Assembly: GCF_029784135.1 (NCBI RefSeq)
Contig: NC_073746.1
Location: 6,431,136 to 6,495,135 of the forward strand
DNA from: Toxorhynchites rutilus septentrionalis
Lineage: Eukaryota > Arthropoda > Insecta > Diptera > Culicidae
Direction: 5' to 3'
Length of the DNA: 64,000 nucleotides
This document shows positions 11,459-21,611 of this stretch, piece after piece. The notes below the pieces were generated by a model, which was not told the DNA's origin, made no database searches, and was given only the letters and a program-made list of their open reading frames with translations. The position numbers and the translations under genes are program-made. The first letter of the stretch is position 1, and each line of letters begins with the position of its first letter.

Positions 11459-14400
11459 TCACACACGAAGATCGATAGCTTTAAGGAAAACATATATATG
11501 GGACATGTAATCAAGGTCTAACCGAGCCAACACATCTCTCACCGGCACATTGGGCTGTCTTCCTCGGGCCCGAAGGGAGTTTTCTAAATTCGATCTGGCG
11601 ACCAGATACACCTCGCACGACCAAACAACGTGCTCGATGTCGCGATAACCTTGGCCACAAACACAGAGATTGCTGCTGGCAAGATTGAAACGAAAGAGTA
11701 GTGCATCTAAAGAACAGTGATTGGACATGAGTCGGGAGAAGGTGCGAATAAAGTCCCGACTCAATTCCAGACTTTTGAACCACGGATTGAGGCTAACCTT
11801 AGGGATAATCGAGTGAAACCAACGGCCCAATTCATCTTCATTCCACTTGCGTTGCCAGTTAGCGATGGTATTTTTGCGGACTAAAGAATAAAATTCATTG
11901 AAAGCGATTTGACGCTGATAAATATCGCCTTCAATTGCACCTACCTTTGCTAATGAGTCAGCCCTCTCATTACCCGGAATTGAGCAATGAGAAGGGACCC
12001 AGACAAAGGTAATGACGTAACAGCGTCTGGATAAAGCACTCAAAATTTTTCGTATTCTCTCAAGGAAGTACGGCGAGTGCTTTTCCGGCCTCACTGAACG
12101 GATAGCTTCGACAGAACTAAGACTATCCGTTACAATGTAATAGTGTTCAACAGGTCGTGAGGCGACGTTGTCCAGCGCCCAATGAATTGCTGCCAATTCA
12201 GCAATATACACTGAGCAAGGATTCTGAAGACTGTGTGAGGTGCTAAAAAATTCGTTGAACACTCCAAATCCTGTGGACTCATTTATAGTGGACCCATCAG
12301 TAAAGTACATATTATCACAATTGATACCCCTATATTTTTCATCGAAGATCGTTGGAGCGATCCTCGATCGTTGGTAATCTGAATATCCATGGATATCTTG
12401 CTTCATGGACAGATCAAAATGCACAGAGGAATTGATGTAGTCAGGGAAACAAACACGGTTGGGAATATACGAAGAAGGATCAACCTGCATGGAGATGAAT
12501 TCATGATATGAACTCATGAATCCGGAGTGAAAATTTAGCTCGATCAGCTGCTCAAAATTTCCGATCACCAATGGGTTCATGACCTTACACCGGATGAAGA
12601 ACCGAAGAGATAATAAATTGAAGCGATCTTTTAGTGGGAGTAGGCCTGCCAAAACCTCGAGACTCATGGTATGCGTTGAGGGCATACATCCCAACGCGAT
12701 ACGGAGACAAAGATACTGAATTCGCTCGAGTTTAATGAGGTGTGTTTTGGCAGCTGATTGAAAACAGAAACTGCCATACTCCATCACTGAGAGAATAGTT
12801 GTTCGATACAACATTATAAGATCTTCGGGATGGGCTCCCCACCAGGTGCCGGTAATTGTACGGAGAAAGTTTATTCTTTGTTGGCATTTTTTACTCAGAT
12901 ACCTAATATGGGCCCCCCAAGTACATTTGGAGTCGAACCAGACCCCAAGATACTTGAATGACATAGCATGAGTGATCGGTTTACCCAAAAGTTGAAGCTT
13001 TGGTTTTGCTGGTCTATGCTTCCTAGAAAAAACCACCATCTCTGTTTTCTCCGTGGAGAATTCGATCCCTAGCCCAATGGCCCAGGTTGAAAAATTGTTC
13101 AAAGTATCTTGTAAGGGTCCTTGCAGGTCGGATTCGTTTGATCCTACGACAGACACCACTCCATCATCTGCAAGTTGTCTTAGTCTGCAATTTTGTGTAA
13201 GGCAATTGTCGATGTCGCTTACATAGAAGTTGTACAAAAGGGGGCTTAAACATGAGCCCTGGGGGAGGCCCATGTAAGAGAACCGACTTACTGCCGAATC
13301 TCCGTGAGAAAAGTTCAAATGTTTCTCACAAAGCAAGTTATATAACATATTATTCAATAGAGGCGGCAGACCCCGAGAGTGTAATTTGTCTGACAAAACC
13401 TCTATTGAAACAGAATCAAAGGCCCCCTTTATGTCCAAGAATACTGAAGCCATTTGTTTTTTTTCGGCGTAAGCCATTTGAATTTCTGAAGAAAGCAACG
13501 CAAGACAATCATTCGTCCCCTTGCCCCTGCGGAACCCATATTGTGTATCTGAGAGTAGGCCATTCGTTTCAACCCAACGATCAAGGCGAAACAAGATCAT
13601 TTTCTCCAACAATTTCCGTATACAAGACAGCATTGCTATTGGGCGGTACGAATTGAAGTCGGACGCGGGTTTTCCGGGTTTTTTAATAGCTATAACTCGC
13701 ACTTGTCTCCAATCATCTGGAACAATATTATGCTCCAGAAACTGATTGAATAAATTCAACAAGCGATGTTTCGCCACATCAGGGAGATTTTTCAGCAAGT
13801 TGAACTTAATTCTATCCGATCCCGGAGCAGAATTGTTACAAGAAAGGAGAGCAAGAGAGAATTCTACCATCGAAAACTCGGAATCAAGATCGTACCTATC
13901 TTGTGGTATACCTCGAACAATTTTTTGCAAAGGTGCGGAATCAGGACAAACCTTCCGTGCAAAATTAAAAATCCATCGATGTGAATATTCTTCGCTTTCA
14001 TTCGATGAAGAGCGATTTCTCATGTTTCGAGCCACTTTCCATAATTTTTTCATTGACGTTTCTCGTGATAAACCTCCCACGAAATTTCGCCAATAAGCAC
14101 GTTTTTTCCCTTTGATCAAATTTTTGAACTGATTCTCAAGGGCTAAATACGTTTGAAAATTTTCAGGGGTTCCACGTTTCCGAAAAGCTTTAAATGCATT
14201 CGATTTATCCTGATAAAGCTTGGAACATTGGCTATCCCACCATGGATTGGGAGGCCTTCGACGAATAGTGGAGCCTGGGATGGGTTTCGTTTGAGCGCGA
14301 ACCGCGCTGTCATATATCAAACGAGAAATGAAGTTATACTCCTCCAATGGAGGCAAACCATCTCTGGAATTGATGGCTAGAGCAATCGCGTCCGCATATT

Positions 14401-15142
14401 TTTTCCAGTCAATGTGTCTTGTGAGGTCATATGCCATGTTTATAGATTCAGAAGAATTCGAACCAATGGTGATGGAAATTTTGATTGGCAAGTGATCACT
14501 ACCGTTGGGGTCCTGGATTACATTCCACTTGCAATCTAACGATAGTGAATTCGAGCAAAGCGAGAGGTCAAGAGCACTTGGTTTAGCAGGAGGTTTAGGT
14601 ACACGTGTTGTTTCCCCAGTATTCAAAACGGTCATATTGAAGCTGTTACAAAGGTCATATATCAACGATGAACGATTATCGTCGTACGGTTCCCCCCAGG
14701 CAGTTCCGTGAGAGTTGAAGTCTCCCAAGATCAATCGTGGCTCAGGAAGGAGTGAGCACATGTCAGCAAGTTGCTTGCGGCAAACCGCAGCTCTCGGAGG
14801 CCAATACAAGCTGACAATACAGAGGTCTTTGCCTCTGATGTTTGCATGACAAGCAACAGCTTCGATCCCTCCAATAGGTGGAAGGTCAATTCGAAAAAAT
14901 GAGTGGCACTTATTGATCCCCAATAGCACCCCTCCGTATCTGTCATCACGGTCCAAGCGTATAATATTAAAATCGTGGAAAGAGAGATCATTTTGAGAAG
15001 AGAGCCAAGTTTCGGACAGAGCAAAAACATCACAGTTGAAGTTATGAATTAAAAATTTGAACGTATCCAATTTAGGTATAAGACTACGACAATTCCACTG
15101 TAAAACAGTGATATCTCCGACCTCTCTATTTGAATTAGACAT
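11459..15142 (-). CDS. LINE B ORF2: APE endonuclease, reverse transcriptase, RNase H
   Basis: A polyprotein that would nick target DNA and copy its own RNA in place. I take the ATG at 15142 (ATGTCTAA overlap with the ORF1 stop). The endonuclease occupies about residues 1-225 ('LQWNCRSLIPKLD', 'LSETWL', 'GDFNSHGTAWG', 'GSDHLPI'). The reverse transcriptase lies at about 430-760, with the LADD box (Asp659, Asp660) in 'LRQLADDGVVSVVG'. RNase H is at about 945-1075, with the D-E-D-D set at Asp949 (FTDGS), Glu982 (AELAAI), Asp1006 (VTDSLSS) and Asp1062 (GNERADSLAK). A Cys/His cluster ('LCVCGQGYRDIEHVVWSC') lies near the C-terminus. No stop or frameshift is present and all catalytic residues I can place are kept. 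Confidence 0.95.
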   Translation of the reverse strand: MSNSNREVGDITVLQWNCRSLIPKLDTFKFLIHNFNCDVFALSETWLSSQNDLSFHDFNIIRLDRDDRYGGVLLGINKCHSFFRIDLPPIGGIEAVACHANIRGKDLCIVSLYWPPRAAVCRKQLADMCSLLPEPRLILGDFNSHGTAWGEPYDDNRSSLIYDLCNSFNMTVLNTGETTRVPKPPAKPSALDLSLCSNSLSLDCKWNVIQDPNGSDHLPIKISITIGSNSSESINMAYDLTRHIDWKKYADAIALAINSRDGLPPLEEYNFISRLIYDSAVRAQTKPIPGSTIRRRPPNPWWDSQCSKLYQDKSNAFKAFRKRGTPENFQTYLALENQFKNLIKGKKRAYWRNFVGGLSRETSMKKLWKVARNMRNRSSSNESEEYSHRWIFNFARKVCPDSAPLQKIVRGIPQDRYDLDSEFSMVEFSLALLSCNNSAPGSDRIKFNLLKNLPDVAKHRLLNLFNQFLEHNIVPDDWRQVRVIAIKKPGKPASDFNSYRPIAMLSCIRKLLEKMILFRLDRWVETNGLLSDTQYGFRRGKGTNDCLALLSSEIQMAYAEKKQMASVFLDIKGAFDSVSIEVLSDKLHSRGLPPLLNNMLYNLLCEKHLNFSHGDSAVSRFSYMGLPQGSCLSPLLYNFYVSDIDNCLTQNCRLRQLADDGVVSVVGSNESDLQGPLQDTLNNFSTWAIGLGIEFSTEKTEMVVFSRKHRPAKPKLQLLGKPITHAMSFKYLGVWFDSKCTWGAHIRYLSKKCQQRINFLRTITGTWWGAHPEDLIMLYRTTILSVMEYGSFCFQSAAKTHLIKLERIQYLCLRIALGCMPSTHTMSLEVLAGLLPLKDRFNLLSLRFFIRCKVMNPLVIGNFEQLIELNFHSGFMSSYHEFISMQVDPSSYIPNRVCFPDYINSSVHFDLSMKQDIHGYSDYQRSRIAPTIFDEKYRGINCDNMYFTDGSTINESTGFGVFNEFFSTSHSLQNPCSVYIAELAAIHWALDNVASRPVEHYYIVTDSLSSVEAIRSVRPEKHSPYFLERIRKILSALSRRCYVITFVWVPSHCSIPGNERADSLAKVGAIEGDIYQRQIAFNEFYSLVRKNTIANWQRKWNEDELGRWFHSIIPKVSLNPWFKSLELSRDFIRTFSRLMSNHCSLDALLFRFNLASSNLCVCGQGYRDIEHVVWSCEVYLVARSNLENSLRARGRQPNVPVRDVLARLDLDYMSHIYVFLKAIDLRV

Positions 15143-16736
15143 CAAGAGAGATAATCATTGCAAGGAGGGGCCATGTTTGCATCAATTGTTGCAGAATTGT
15201 CTTTAATACTGGAAGCATTGAGATGACAATGGTTCTGATGGAGTCGGAAACATTAAAACACGTGAAGATTTGATCCACAAGGTCAGTCAACTTTATAAAT
15301 CCCGATTGGGAAGTTGAGCTGGACGGACAAATAGGGACAGTTTGGGTTTTTGATGTCCCCTCGAGTGCTGGGTCGTTCGAAGGTGAACTATTCCCACGGA
15401 AGCCAGGAGGAACCTGATTTGGCTTGTCCGCTGCACTCGATTTTTTAGGCAAGCTAACAGGGGTTTTCACCGGGGGGACTTGTTCTTGAAATTTGGGAGT
15501 GGTCACATTTTTGCGCTGGGGATTCCCTTTGAAAATACACGGTGTGCCCCCGCTAGCTGTGTCCGCTTCCATTTCGTCAACTGGCAACGTGGAAAAGCTA
15601 TTGTGTGTCGATATTGATTGTTGTTGTTGTTGGGCCAGTGGAGAAGCGCCCTTCAAAATTTCCGCAAAAGTGCGCTTCGAGCGTTCCTTTAAAGAGCGCT
15701 TCTGTTTCTCCCAGCGACTCTTGTAAGTTTCACAAGCTGAGAGCACATGTGGAGTCCCCCCACAATATGGACACTTATGCTCAGTCGCACTGCAAGATTC
15801 GCCCACATGTTGCTCTCCGCAAGTTGCACAGCGCTCCTTGTTGCCACAATAAGCTGAAGTGTGGCCGACTGACTTGCATTTTTGGCAAGTCATGGGCTTT
15901 GGCACGAAGAGTCGCACCGGTAGCCTTAATTTGTCCACCATAACGTAGTCCGGGAGAGCGGAACCAGCAAAAGTTACTCTAAACGAGTCGGACGGCGTGA
16001 ATTTTGTTATTTCCTTTTCTTGGGAGACTTTACCGAGTTGGCGACAGTCCAAGATTATGACTTCCGCCGAAGGGAGCTTCTTGAACTTGCCAACTCCTTC
16101 ACTTCTAATTTTTTCGCACGTCAGACCCGTTTCAGTTATCACCCCCCCGATTTCTACGTCATTGGAGGGAATCCATACGCGATATTCGAGGATGAAATGC
16201 TTATCAGCAACAATCTCGTTTGCATCCTTCCGTTCAGACACGACAACTCGTAATTTGTTCGGTCTGACCTTGAAAATTTCTTCTACGGAAGTGTATCTGG
16301 TCAGATCTTTCATGATCTGAATCACGTTAAGGCCTTTTCCATTTGGTTTTGGCCGGAAGAAAACAACCCACGGGCCAGTTCCTGGTGCATCTTCTGGATA
16401 GACTCTGATACGTGGAGCAGAGACAACAGAGGGAGAAGACGAGGACGAGGATTGAGTTGTAACGGTAATATCAGAAGGAGGAAGCGAAACCGAGGAAGGG
16501 GGAGGGAGAGTGGGAGTATTGGAGGGCTGAGGAGGGAGAGTGGGAGAATCGGAAAGTTGGGGAGGGAGACTTGCGAGTTTTTTCGAGGGGGGCTTAGTAG
16601 GGTGAGTTGACTCGTCCCCGGAAGAGTTATCGCGTTTGAGTGCTCTTCCTGTTTCCTTTTTCATACATAAGGGGGAGTCACTTGTTTCCATGTCGGAGAT
16701 CTCCATATAAGGAGACTCCCCACCACCCTCTGCCAT
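15135..16736 (-). CDS. LINE B ORF1: gag-like nucleic-acid-binding protein
   Basis: A 533-residue protein starting MAEGGGES. Residues about 1-120 are low-complexity, rich in Ser, Pro and Thr. The middle holds a conserved domain ('WVVFFRPKPNGKGLNVI', 'NKLRVVVSERKDANEI', 'FAGSALPDYVMVDKLRLPVR'). It is followed by three Cys/His knuckles: 'CQKCKSVGHTSAYC', 'CATCGEQHVGESC' and 'CPYCGGTPHVLSAC'. The C-terminal part is basic, then Gln-, Pro- and Ser-rich with a QQQQQ run. In LINEs of this type ORF1 binds the element RNA. The stop codon lies in the ORF2 start region, suggesting coupled translation. Confidence 0.93.
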   Translation of the reverse strand: MAEGGGESPYMEISDMETSDSPLCMKKETGRALKRDNSSGDESTHPTKPPSKKLASLPPQLSDSPTLPPQPSNTPTLPPPSSVSLPPSDITVTTQSSSSSSPSVVSAPRIRVYPEDAPGTGPWVVFFRPKPNGKGLNVIQIMKDLTRYTSVEEIFKVRPNKLRVVVSERKDANEIVADKHFILEYRVWIPSNDVEIGGVITETGLTCEKIRSEGVGKFKKLPSAEVIILDCRQLGKVSQEKEITKFTPSDSFRVTFAGSALPDYVMVDKLRLPVRLFVPKPMTCQKCKSVGHTSAYCGNKERCATCGEQHVGESCSATEHKCPYCGGTPHVLSACETYKSRWEKQKRSLKERSKRTFAEILKGASPLAQQQQQSISTHNSFSTLPVDEMEADTASGGTPCIFKGNPQRKNVTTPKFQEQVPPVKTPVSLPKKSSAADKPNQVPPGFRGNSSPSNDPALEGTSKTQTVPICPSSSTSQSGFIKLTDLVDQIFTCFNVSDSIRTIVISMLPVLKTILQQLMQTWPLLAMIISLDV

Positions 16737-17282
16737 TACGTGGAACTTTAATTCTAATTATGATTTTTGTATATAATATATAGAAAATAATAATGAAATA
16801 AAAATAATGAAAAAAAAAAAAACTATCTTATAATTAATTTTTTATGTCTATACCTAAATTTGCACACAGTGCGTATGATTCAATGACTGCTTCCGCTGAC
16901 CACGCTCTCCACACTATCGTCAGTGTATTGGTGTCGAACGGGCAATCAATGCCGATGCACGAACAAAAGATTACAGCGCTCGCTGTGGAATAATTTCTCC
17001 TCTCGTTGACTTAGATTTGCTTGCGCACTCCACTTATTCACGTATGTGGTCCGGTGCACGCAGTCGGGGCGCGTTTTCGCTTTCGTGTACGGAACGCACC
17101 ACTGGCTAACTCAATTCACCAACTCAATTGTTCTAACACAGTCTGATGCGAAAGAAAAGAAACCACAACAAAAGAAACCACTTCGACTTAAGAAAGAACG
17201 ATGATGGACGTTTTCGTTCTAACCACCGCAGGAGCTATCAATAAATACATCCGATACGAATGACTACCGATTACCGAATGTG
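16737..17282 (-). promoter_or_regulatory. LINE B 5' UTR with presumed internal promoter
   Basis: The sequence from the inferred 5' end (17282) to the ORF1 ATG (16736). It begins 'CACATTCGGTAATCGG' on the minus strand; 'CATTCG' recurs shortly after within 'AGTCATTCG'. Such starts are typical of insect LINEs whose Pol II promoter lies downstream of the start site. It is AT-rich near ORF1 (an A-rich run at 16801-16821) and more GC-rich upstream. Promoter function is inference. Confidence 0.5.
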
Positions 17283-17295
17283 ATATTCAGTTCTT
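17283..17295 (+). repeat. Target-site duplication of LINE B, right
   Basis: An exact copy of 11091-11103 ('atattcagttctt'). Confidence 0.95.
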
Positions 17296-17989
17296 GTCAC
17301 CCGAACATTTTTACATCTTTTCTGATAGTCTCAGCTCTTTAGAGGCACTTCGTTCGGTAAGGTCTAGATATTCTTCGTATTTCTTGTCTGGAATCCAACA
17401 GCTTTTAAGTGTTTTGATGAGTAGATCATTTAATATCACTTTTGTATGGATTCCCTCTCATTGTTCGATACCAGGAAATGAAAAAGCAGATTTTCTAGCT
17501 AAAAAGGGCGCAATGGAAGGAGTCTTATTTCATAGGCCCATTACTTTTGATGAATATCTCAATATTCCTCGTGAACGTGCACTTGAATCTTGGCAGACAA
17601 GTTGGAATGGAAGTGATAAAGGTCGGTGGCTGTATTCTATCATTCCTAAAGTTTCCCTCAAATCATGGTTCAAAGTATATAATTATTCTCGTGATTTTAT
17701 ACGGGTAGTGTGCAGACTAATGTCTAATCATTATTCCTCGAATGCACATCTTTTCCGAATTAATATTAGTGATAGTAACTTATGTGTTTGCGGTATAGTT
17801 TATCACGATATTGATCACATTGTGTGGTATTGCTCTGATTTTCAAAATAACAGGTTATCTTTAATAGAAAATTTCCGCGAAAAGGGAATGACACCCTATG
17901 TTTCGATCCGCGACGTTCTGGCTACACGCAATCTCGATGCTATTTCGTTGATATATTATTTCTTCAAGTCCATACACTTTCAAGTATGA
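17296..17989 (+). pseudogene. LINE A ORF2, 3' part: RNase H end and Cys/His tail
   Basis: Continues the LINE A frame exactly when LINE B and one target-site copy are ignored. It carries the RNase H end: 'FSDSLSSLEALRS' with the third acidic residue, then 'WIPSHCSIPGNEKADFLAKK' with the final Asp. The C-terminal 'LCVCGIVYHDIDHIVWYC' cluster and the 'SIRDVLATRNLDA' tail match the LINE B end. The segment is open to the stop at 17987-17989, so the damage to LINE A lies elsewhere. Confidence 0.92.
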
Positions 17990-18423
17990 GTATGTGTGTA
18001 TTTTTTCTGTTATTTTTAATTATCGTTTACATCTCCAACTTTTTTTGTTTTTTGTTATTAATAATTCTATTATTTACCATTTACCATCTATGGTTTTAAT
18101 GTTTCCATTTTTCTCCAACTATTTCCCTCAGAACTTAAACACATTCAGATTCACGCAATCGCACGCAATCTTCAAGGAGGTGGTTATCTCTATCAAAAAA
18201 TCCTCAAGAAGAAGCCTCAAATATTATTTTATTATGTATTGTTATATAATTATTTATATTGTATCATTTCTTGAAAAAACTATAGGGTTTTTATGACTTT
18301 TTGAGAAAGAACATTTGCATAGTTCTACTCACAAGGGCTTTTCCCTATTTACAAACACGGCTCATTGATGCTTAACGTTGCTGAGCCAATTGAAAATAAA
18401 TGATTTAAAAAAAAAAAAAAAAA
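17990..18423 (+). other. LINE A 3' UTR and poly-A tail
   Basis: AT-rich. Near its end a GGCTC (18359-18363) and a GAGCC (18383-18387) can pair as a hairpin, followed by 'aaaataaatgattt' and an A-tract. The same tail layout occurs in LINEs B and C and in the SINE at 57487-57930. Confidence 0.75.
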
Positions 18424-18541
18424 AGAAAGATATTTAATACTTAGAACTCTCTTACACTTTTCATAAGTATGTACAAGCAATGTCTGAAATCCTGATGAAT
18501 CTTGTAATTTTGCATAATTTCTAATGTATGTTTTTTTATAT

Positions 18542-18990
18542 CTACTAGCAGACCCGACGAACTTCGTCCCGCTCACAATAAATGTTTCAATCCAAATAAT
18601 TTAGAACCCTAACGTTTTCCCACGAAGTAATTTTTCTGAACACAATCTATATTCGCGATCAAAAATCGAAAACTTTAATTTCAATTCATAATTGAATGAA
18701 ACACTTCACGAATGCAATTGGATTCAATATTTTTCCATTAATTTTCATAACCTTTATTTTTTTCAAATTTCTTAATAATTATTCAAATTCGTTGATCCCC
18801 GTTCTGAAGTTAAATCATTTTTATTCCTAAAGAGATACAAAATTCGTTGAATAAATGAATTTATAAAACTATAAAAATATGTTTTTCCAATTGATTTTTA
18901 TTATTTTCTGAACATATAAACCTGACGCAGACTAAGACAAAACAAACCCGATCTGTTGTACCGATCTTGAGTTAAACCGTGAGGAAAGGA
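18542..18990 (+). repeat. Dispersed repeat, 'gacccgacgaacttcgt' family, copy 1
   Basis: Begins 'ctagcagacccgacgaacttcgtcccgc' (in pieces) and contains 'ataaacctgacgcagactaagac' about 370 bp later. The pair of motifs recurs in the same order at 24171-24530. It has no coding content. Similar 'ctgacccggcaaacttcgt' blocks are common in insect repeats; the element class is not clear to me. Confidence 0.55.
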
Positions 18991-19749
18991 TACCAAATTA
19001 TTTTTAATCATGTAGATATAAATTATACTCACACATTTTTTGGCACGTGGAGCGTAATTCCACGTAAAAACAAAGCCGTTATTATGCACTCAATTATTTA
19101 ATCGGAATTTACTTCAGTTTGTATTCCCGCTGTCCAAGCAAATAGACATAAACCATTAGTCTTTCCTGGGGTCGGCCTAAGTGTCAGATAAATCCATACT
19201 TCTCTCAGACACCATCACAGAGGTCTAATTTGTTGGTCGGCAGTGGGTTCGTTCCGAAAAAAAGTCCGACCGACAACAAATAAGAGCTCAAGGCTCCAGG
19301 AAAGCCCGACTGTGTGAAAATAAACGGATTACATGGAAAATTTACGACAGCGAAATCCAGTGAGAGATTTCGGTGGAATTCAACCCCTCTGCGCGATATA
19401 GCTACTGTGCAACGTCGTCGTGTTAAGAGCAAATATTGCCTTAGGGATTCACGAAGAAATAGCCGCCGCAGGCGTTCATTCAAGATCCATATCGAAACCT
19501 TTTTTTTTTCGCTTACAGATGGCATCATTTACCTACGGAATTTTCTCAGCCTCGCCAGTACGAGCTTGTTAATTATATTAATTTCGTGAATGAGTTTTTT
19601 TTTCTATTTTCACCCAACATATTAGCATACATCAGGGCAGACACGACACGACATCAAGTGCGACATCATCCACGGACGAAGATATGTAATGACCCGAGTG
19701 AAAGGCAGAACACCGATAGCTTGTTTTTATAAACGTGTTTTCATTTAAA
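18991..19749. other. No gene assigned
   Basis: A more GC-rich patch at about 19200-19480 contains a 91-codon frame (+, 19314-19589) rich in Arg and Ser with no domain I recognise. A T-rich tract ending in 'acag' at about 19501-19518 could serve as a splice acceptor, but I see no exon to go with it. Confidence 0.35.
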
Positions 19750-19962
19750 TTACGTCCCCATCATCTCCTGCAATCTTTTGATGAGTTCTACTTCTTGTAT
19801 GATTTTTGGGTCGGCCGCCATAAAATCAGTTTTTATGTCGTCCTCGTTCGGTTTTTTTCTTGTCAATCGAGACGTCATCGTTGGCCACACGATTTCGTCT
19901 GCATAGGCTAATGTGTCTGAACAGAATAATTTGATGTTTGATGTTGGTTCGTGACGGTAGCT
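19750..19962 (-). CDS. Short unexplained coding-like ORF or terminal exon
   Basis: Minus-strand frame open for 70 codons between a stop at 19963-19965 and its own stop at 19750-19752. It has no upstream Met, so it would need a splice acceptor or be the end of a broken gene. The composition is protein-like: charged and amphipathic, including 'SDTLAYADEIVWPTMTSRL' and the helix-like end 'DPKIIQEVELIKRLQEMMGT'. The C-terminal part would suit a coiled coil. I do not recognise the family. It could be a remnant of a host gene or of an element. Confidence 0.3.
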   Translation of the reverse strand, partial: SYRHEPTSNIKLFCSDTLAYADEIVWPTMTSRLTRKKPNEDDIKTDFMAADPKIIQEVELIKRLQEMMGT

Positions 19963-19965
19963 TTA

Positions 19966-21200
19966 CGTCTCTATTGATCAGGGATGCCACTTAAAATACA
20001 TAAAGAGCGATAGCTGCGACCTTACCACTCTGTCTGCGAAGTTTGTGAAAATTATTGCTTTATTAGGTTTAGATGAAGAATGACTGCTTGTTAGTCTGTT
20101 GCATGTATCATAATAAAATAAACGTAATATTTCGCTTTTTTTTATTAATTCGGTAGTAGTCGTATAATATCCTACTGATTTTATCGTTCAAAACTTCAAT
20201 TTATATCACTATCTGTATACGCTATATCAGGATGTTCAAAAAGTTTAGTCGTTCGTTATATGTGGTTTCCAGCAACGCGTGCGCCCCGAAATAACAAACA
20301 AAAAAACGGAAAACCGCAATCATTCGATGAAATAATGAAACATTCCGATCGAAGTGGATACTTTTCTTCGTTCTGTTTTTTTTTCTATCGTGAACTTCAA
20401 ATACCCACCAAACAACTTCAAACGGAATGTGATTCTAAGGAAAGCAGAGAGCGTCTGAGCTCCTTTTCTTGGTGGTGTATTTTTATTCGAGCCACATTCG
20501 TCTTTTTCATTTTTTTCCGCTCTACATAAGTAGCGAAGGTTTGTGGGCGCCTACCAAAGTTCTTATCGTACTTTTGAACTACTGGTGGCTATTAAATGCA
20601 GAGGCACTGCATGGCGTCTAATGTCGACTCTATTTTTGTTCTTTTATTTGTCACATCAAAGACACACCATTCTTATCATCCTAGCCTCCCAAACAATATA
20701 CGAAGTCCTATTCGCCACAACGCAGTCAATTTTGGTTAATTGGCGACTTATGCTGATGACTCTTATCTTTCTCCCAAAGAAGCGGCGGCGGCAGCAAAAG
20801 GCGAATGGCAAACAGTCGTAAAGCCGACTTAGCCGAACTGCTGGCCTCTTGCTATGCCTTAGAATGAATACGCTCTTCAGAACCAAAAACCAAGATTGAA
20901 AAGTCAACCCACTATAAATCTTTAGGTTTCCATTTGTTGTGACATATCGTTGAGTAACATGTTTTGACTTGCTCTATTTTTTACTATTCTTGCACATTGT
21001 GTCAAATCAATCTAATTCTTGTCTATCGCCTAATCCCCCGGCCGGTGATTGTCGCATAAATTATTGTTTAATATTTCACGTCCCTGTCTCATTCAATTCG
21101 TTTGCAATTTCCAACATATCATATTTGCGGTGGTGTGACCTTCAGCAAATAGAGGAAATGTGTAACAACCAATTTTCATACTCGTTAGCACCGGCAAAGA
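19966..21200. other. No gene assigned
   Basis: Mixed AT-rich sequence. A 'tatgctgatgac' at about 20750-20761 spells YADD but has no RT context. Scattered frames of 80-90 codons lack domains. Confidence 0.4.
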
Positions 21201-21480
21201 ATGTTGTCACGCCCGGTTCGGGATAGCGGAAGAGATTTGACGATCTAACTAGCGGCCGACAGTTCTCATGTTTCGTTGCTAGTTGATTACGAGACCCGAA
21301 AAACCTGTAGGATCAGTTAGAAATAGATGGGGGCCAGAGAAGCCGGCACTAGCACGGTTTAACTGGGGAATACGTATAATTGGTTTCCCAGGGAATTTGG
21401 GGCTGCGCTGAAGTCGTTCGTGTGGAGGAGGAACATTTACCAAATCCTTTCATGTTAACACGCATGCAAAACCTACTTCT
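21201..21480 (+). other. GC-rich patch, possible LTR fragment
   Basis: Starts 'tgtcacgcccggttcggg', a TG-start like many insect LTRs. It is clearly more GC-rich than its surroundings and non-coding. I found no matching end or target duplication, so this is only a suggestion. Confidence 0.2.
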
Positions 21481-21611
21481 TGGGACAGTTTTCACAAATG
21501 ATGATGTTCTTGGAGTTGTGAATTACAATTTGAAAATATATTCTACATAGGGTAGCTATCCAAATACACTATTTTCCGAACATTACAAAGAAAATCCTGT
21601 TAAGAATAATA

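Larger units (their letters stand above)
11104..17282 (-). mobile_element. LINE B: full-length I-group non-LTR retrotransposon
   Basis: A 6.2-kb minus-strand element with its poly-A tail (seen as poly-T from 11104) at the low-coordinate end. It has a 546-bp 5' UTR, ORF1 (533 codons), ORF2 (about 1227 codons) and a 3' UTR of about 340 bp carrying a GGCTC...GAGCC hairpin. Both ORFs are open from start to stop and the target-site duplication is a perfect 13 bp. This is the most intact LINE in the window and the likely youngest at this locus, since it interrupts LINE A. Confidence 0.95.
7144..18423 (+). mobile_element. LINE A: I-group non-LTR retrotransposon, 5'-truncated, split by LINE B
   Basis: The segments are 7144-11103 and 17296-18423; LINE B fills the gap. 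The outer target-site duplication is 'agaaagatattt' (7132-7143 and 18424-18435), and the 3' end is a poly-A tail. Order: the partial ORF1 (gag-like, CCHC), ORF2 (endonuclease, reverse transcriptase, RNase H, Cys/His tail), then a 3' UTR. The 5' junction begins inside ORF1 and carries a T-tract of about 26 nt. It is a different subfamily from B/C and from D. The APE + RT + RNase H layout fits the I/Loa group; the exact clade needs a tree. Confidence 0.9.

Noticed and set aside
13252..14711. Plus-strand frames of 70-134 codons
   Set aside because: They are antisense shadows of LINE B ORF2 and carry no domain.
20745..20770. YADD motif suggesting a reverse transcriptase
   Set aside because: No flanking RT motifs in frame and a stop shortly after. 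Chance match is likely.
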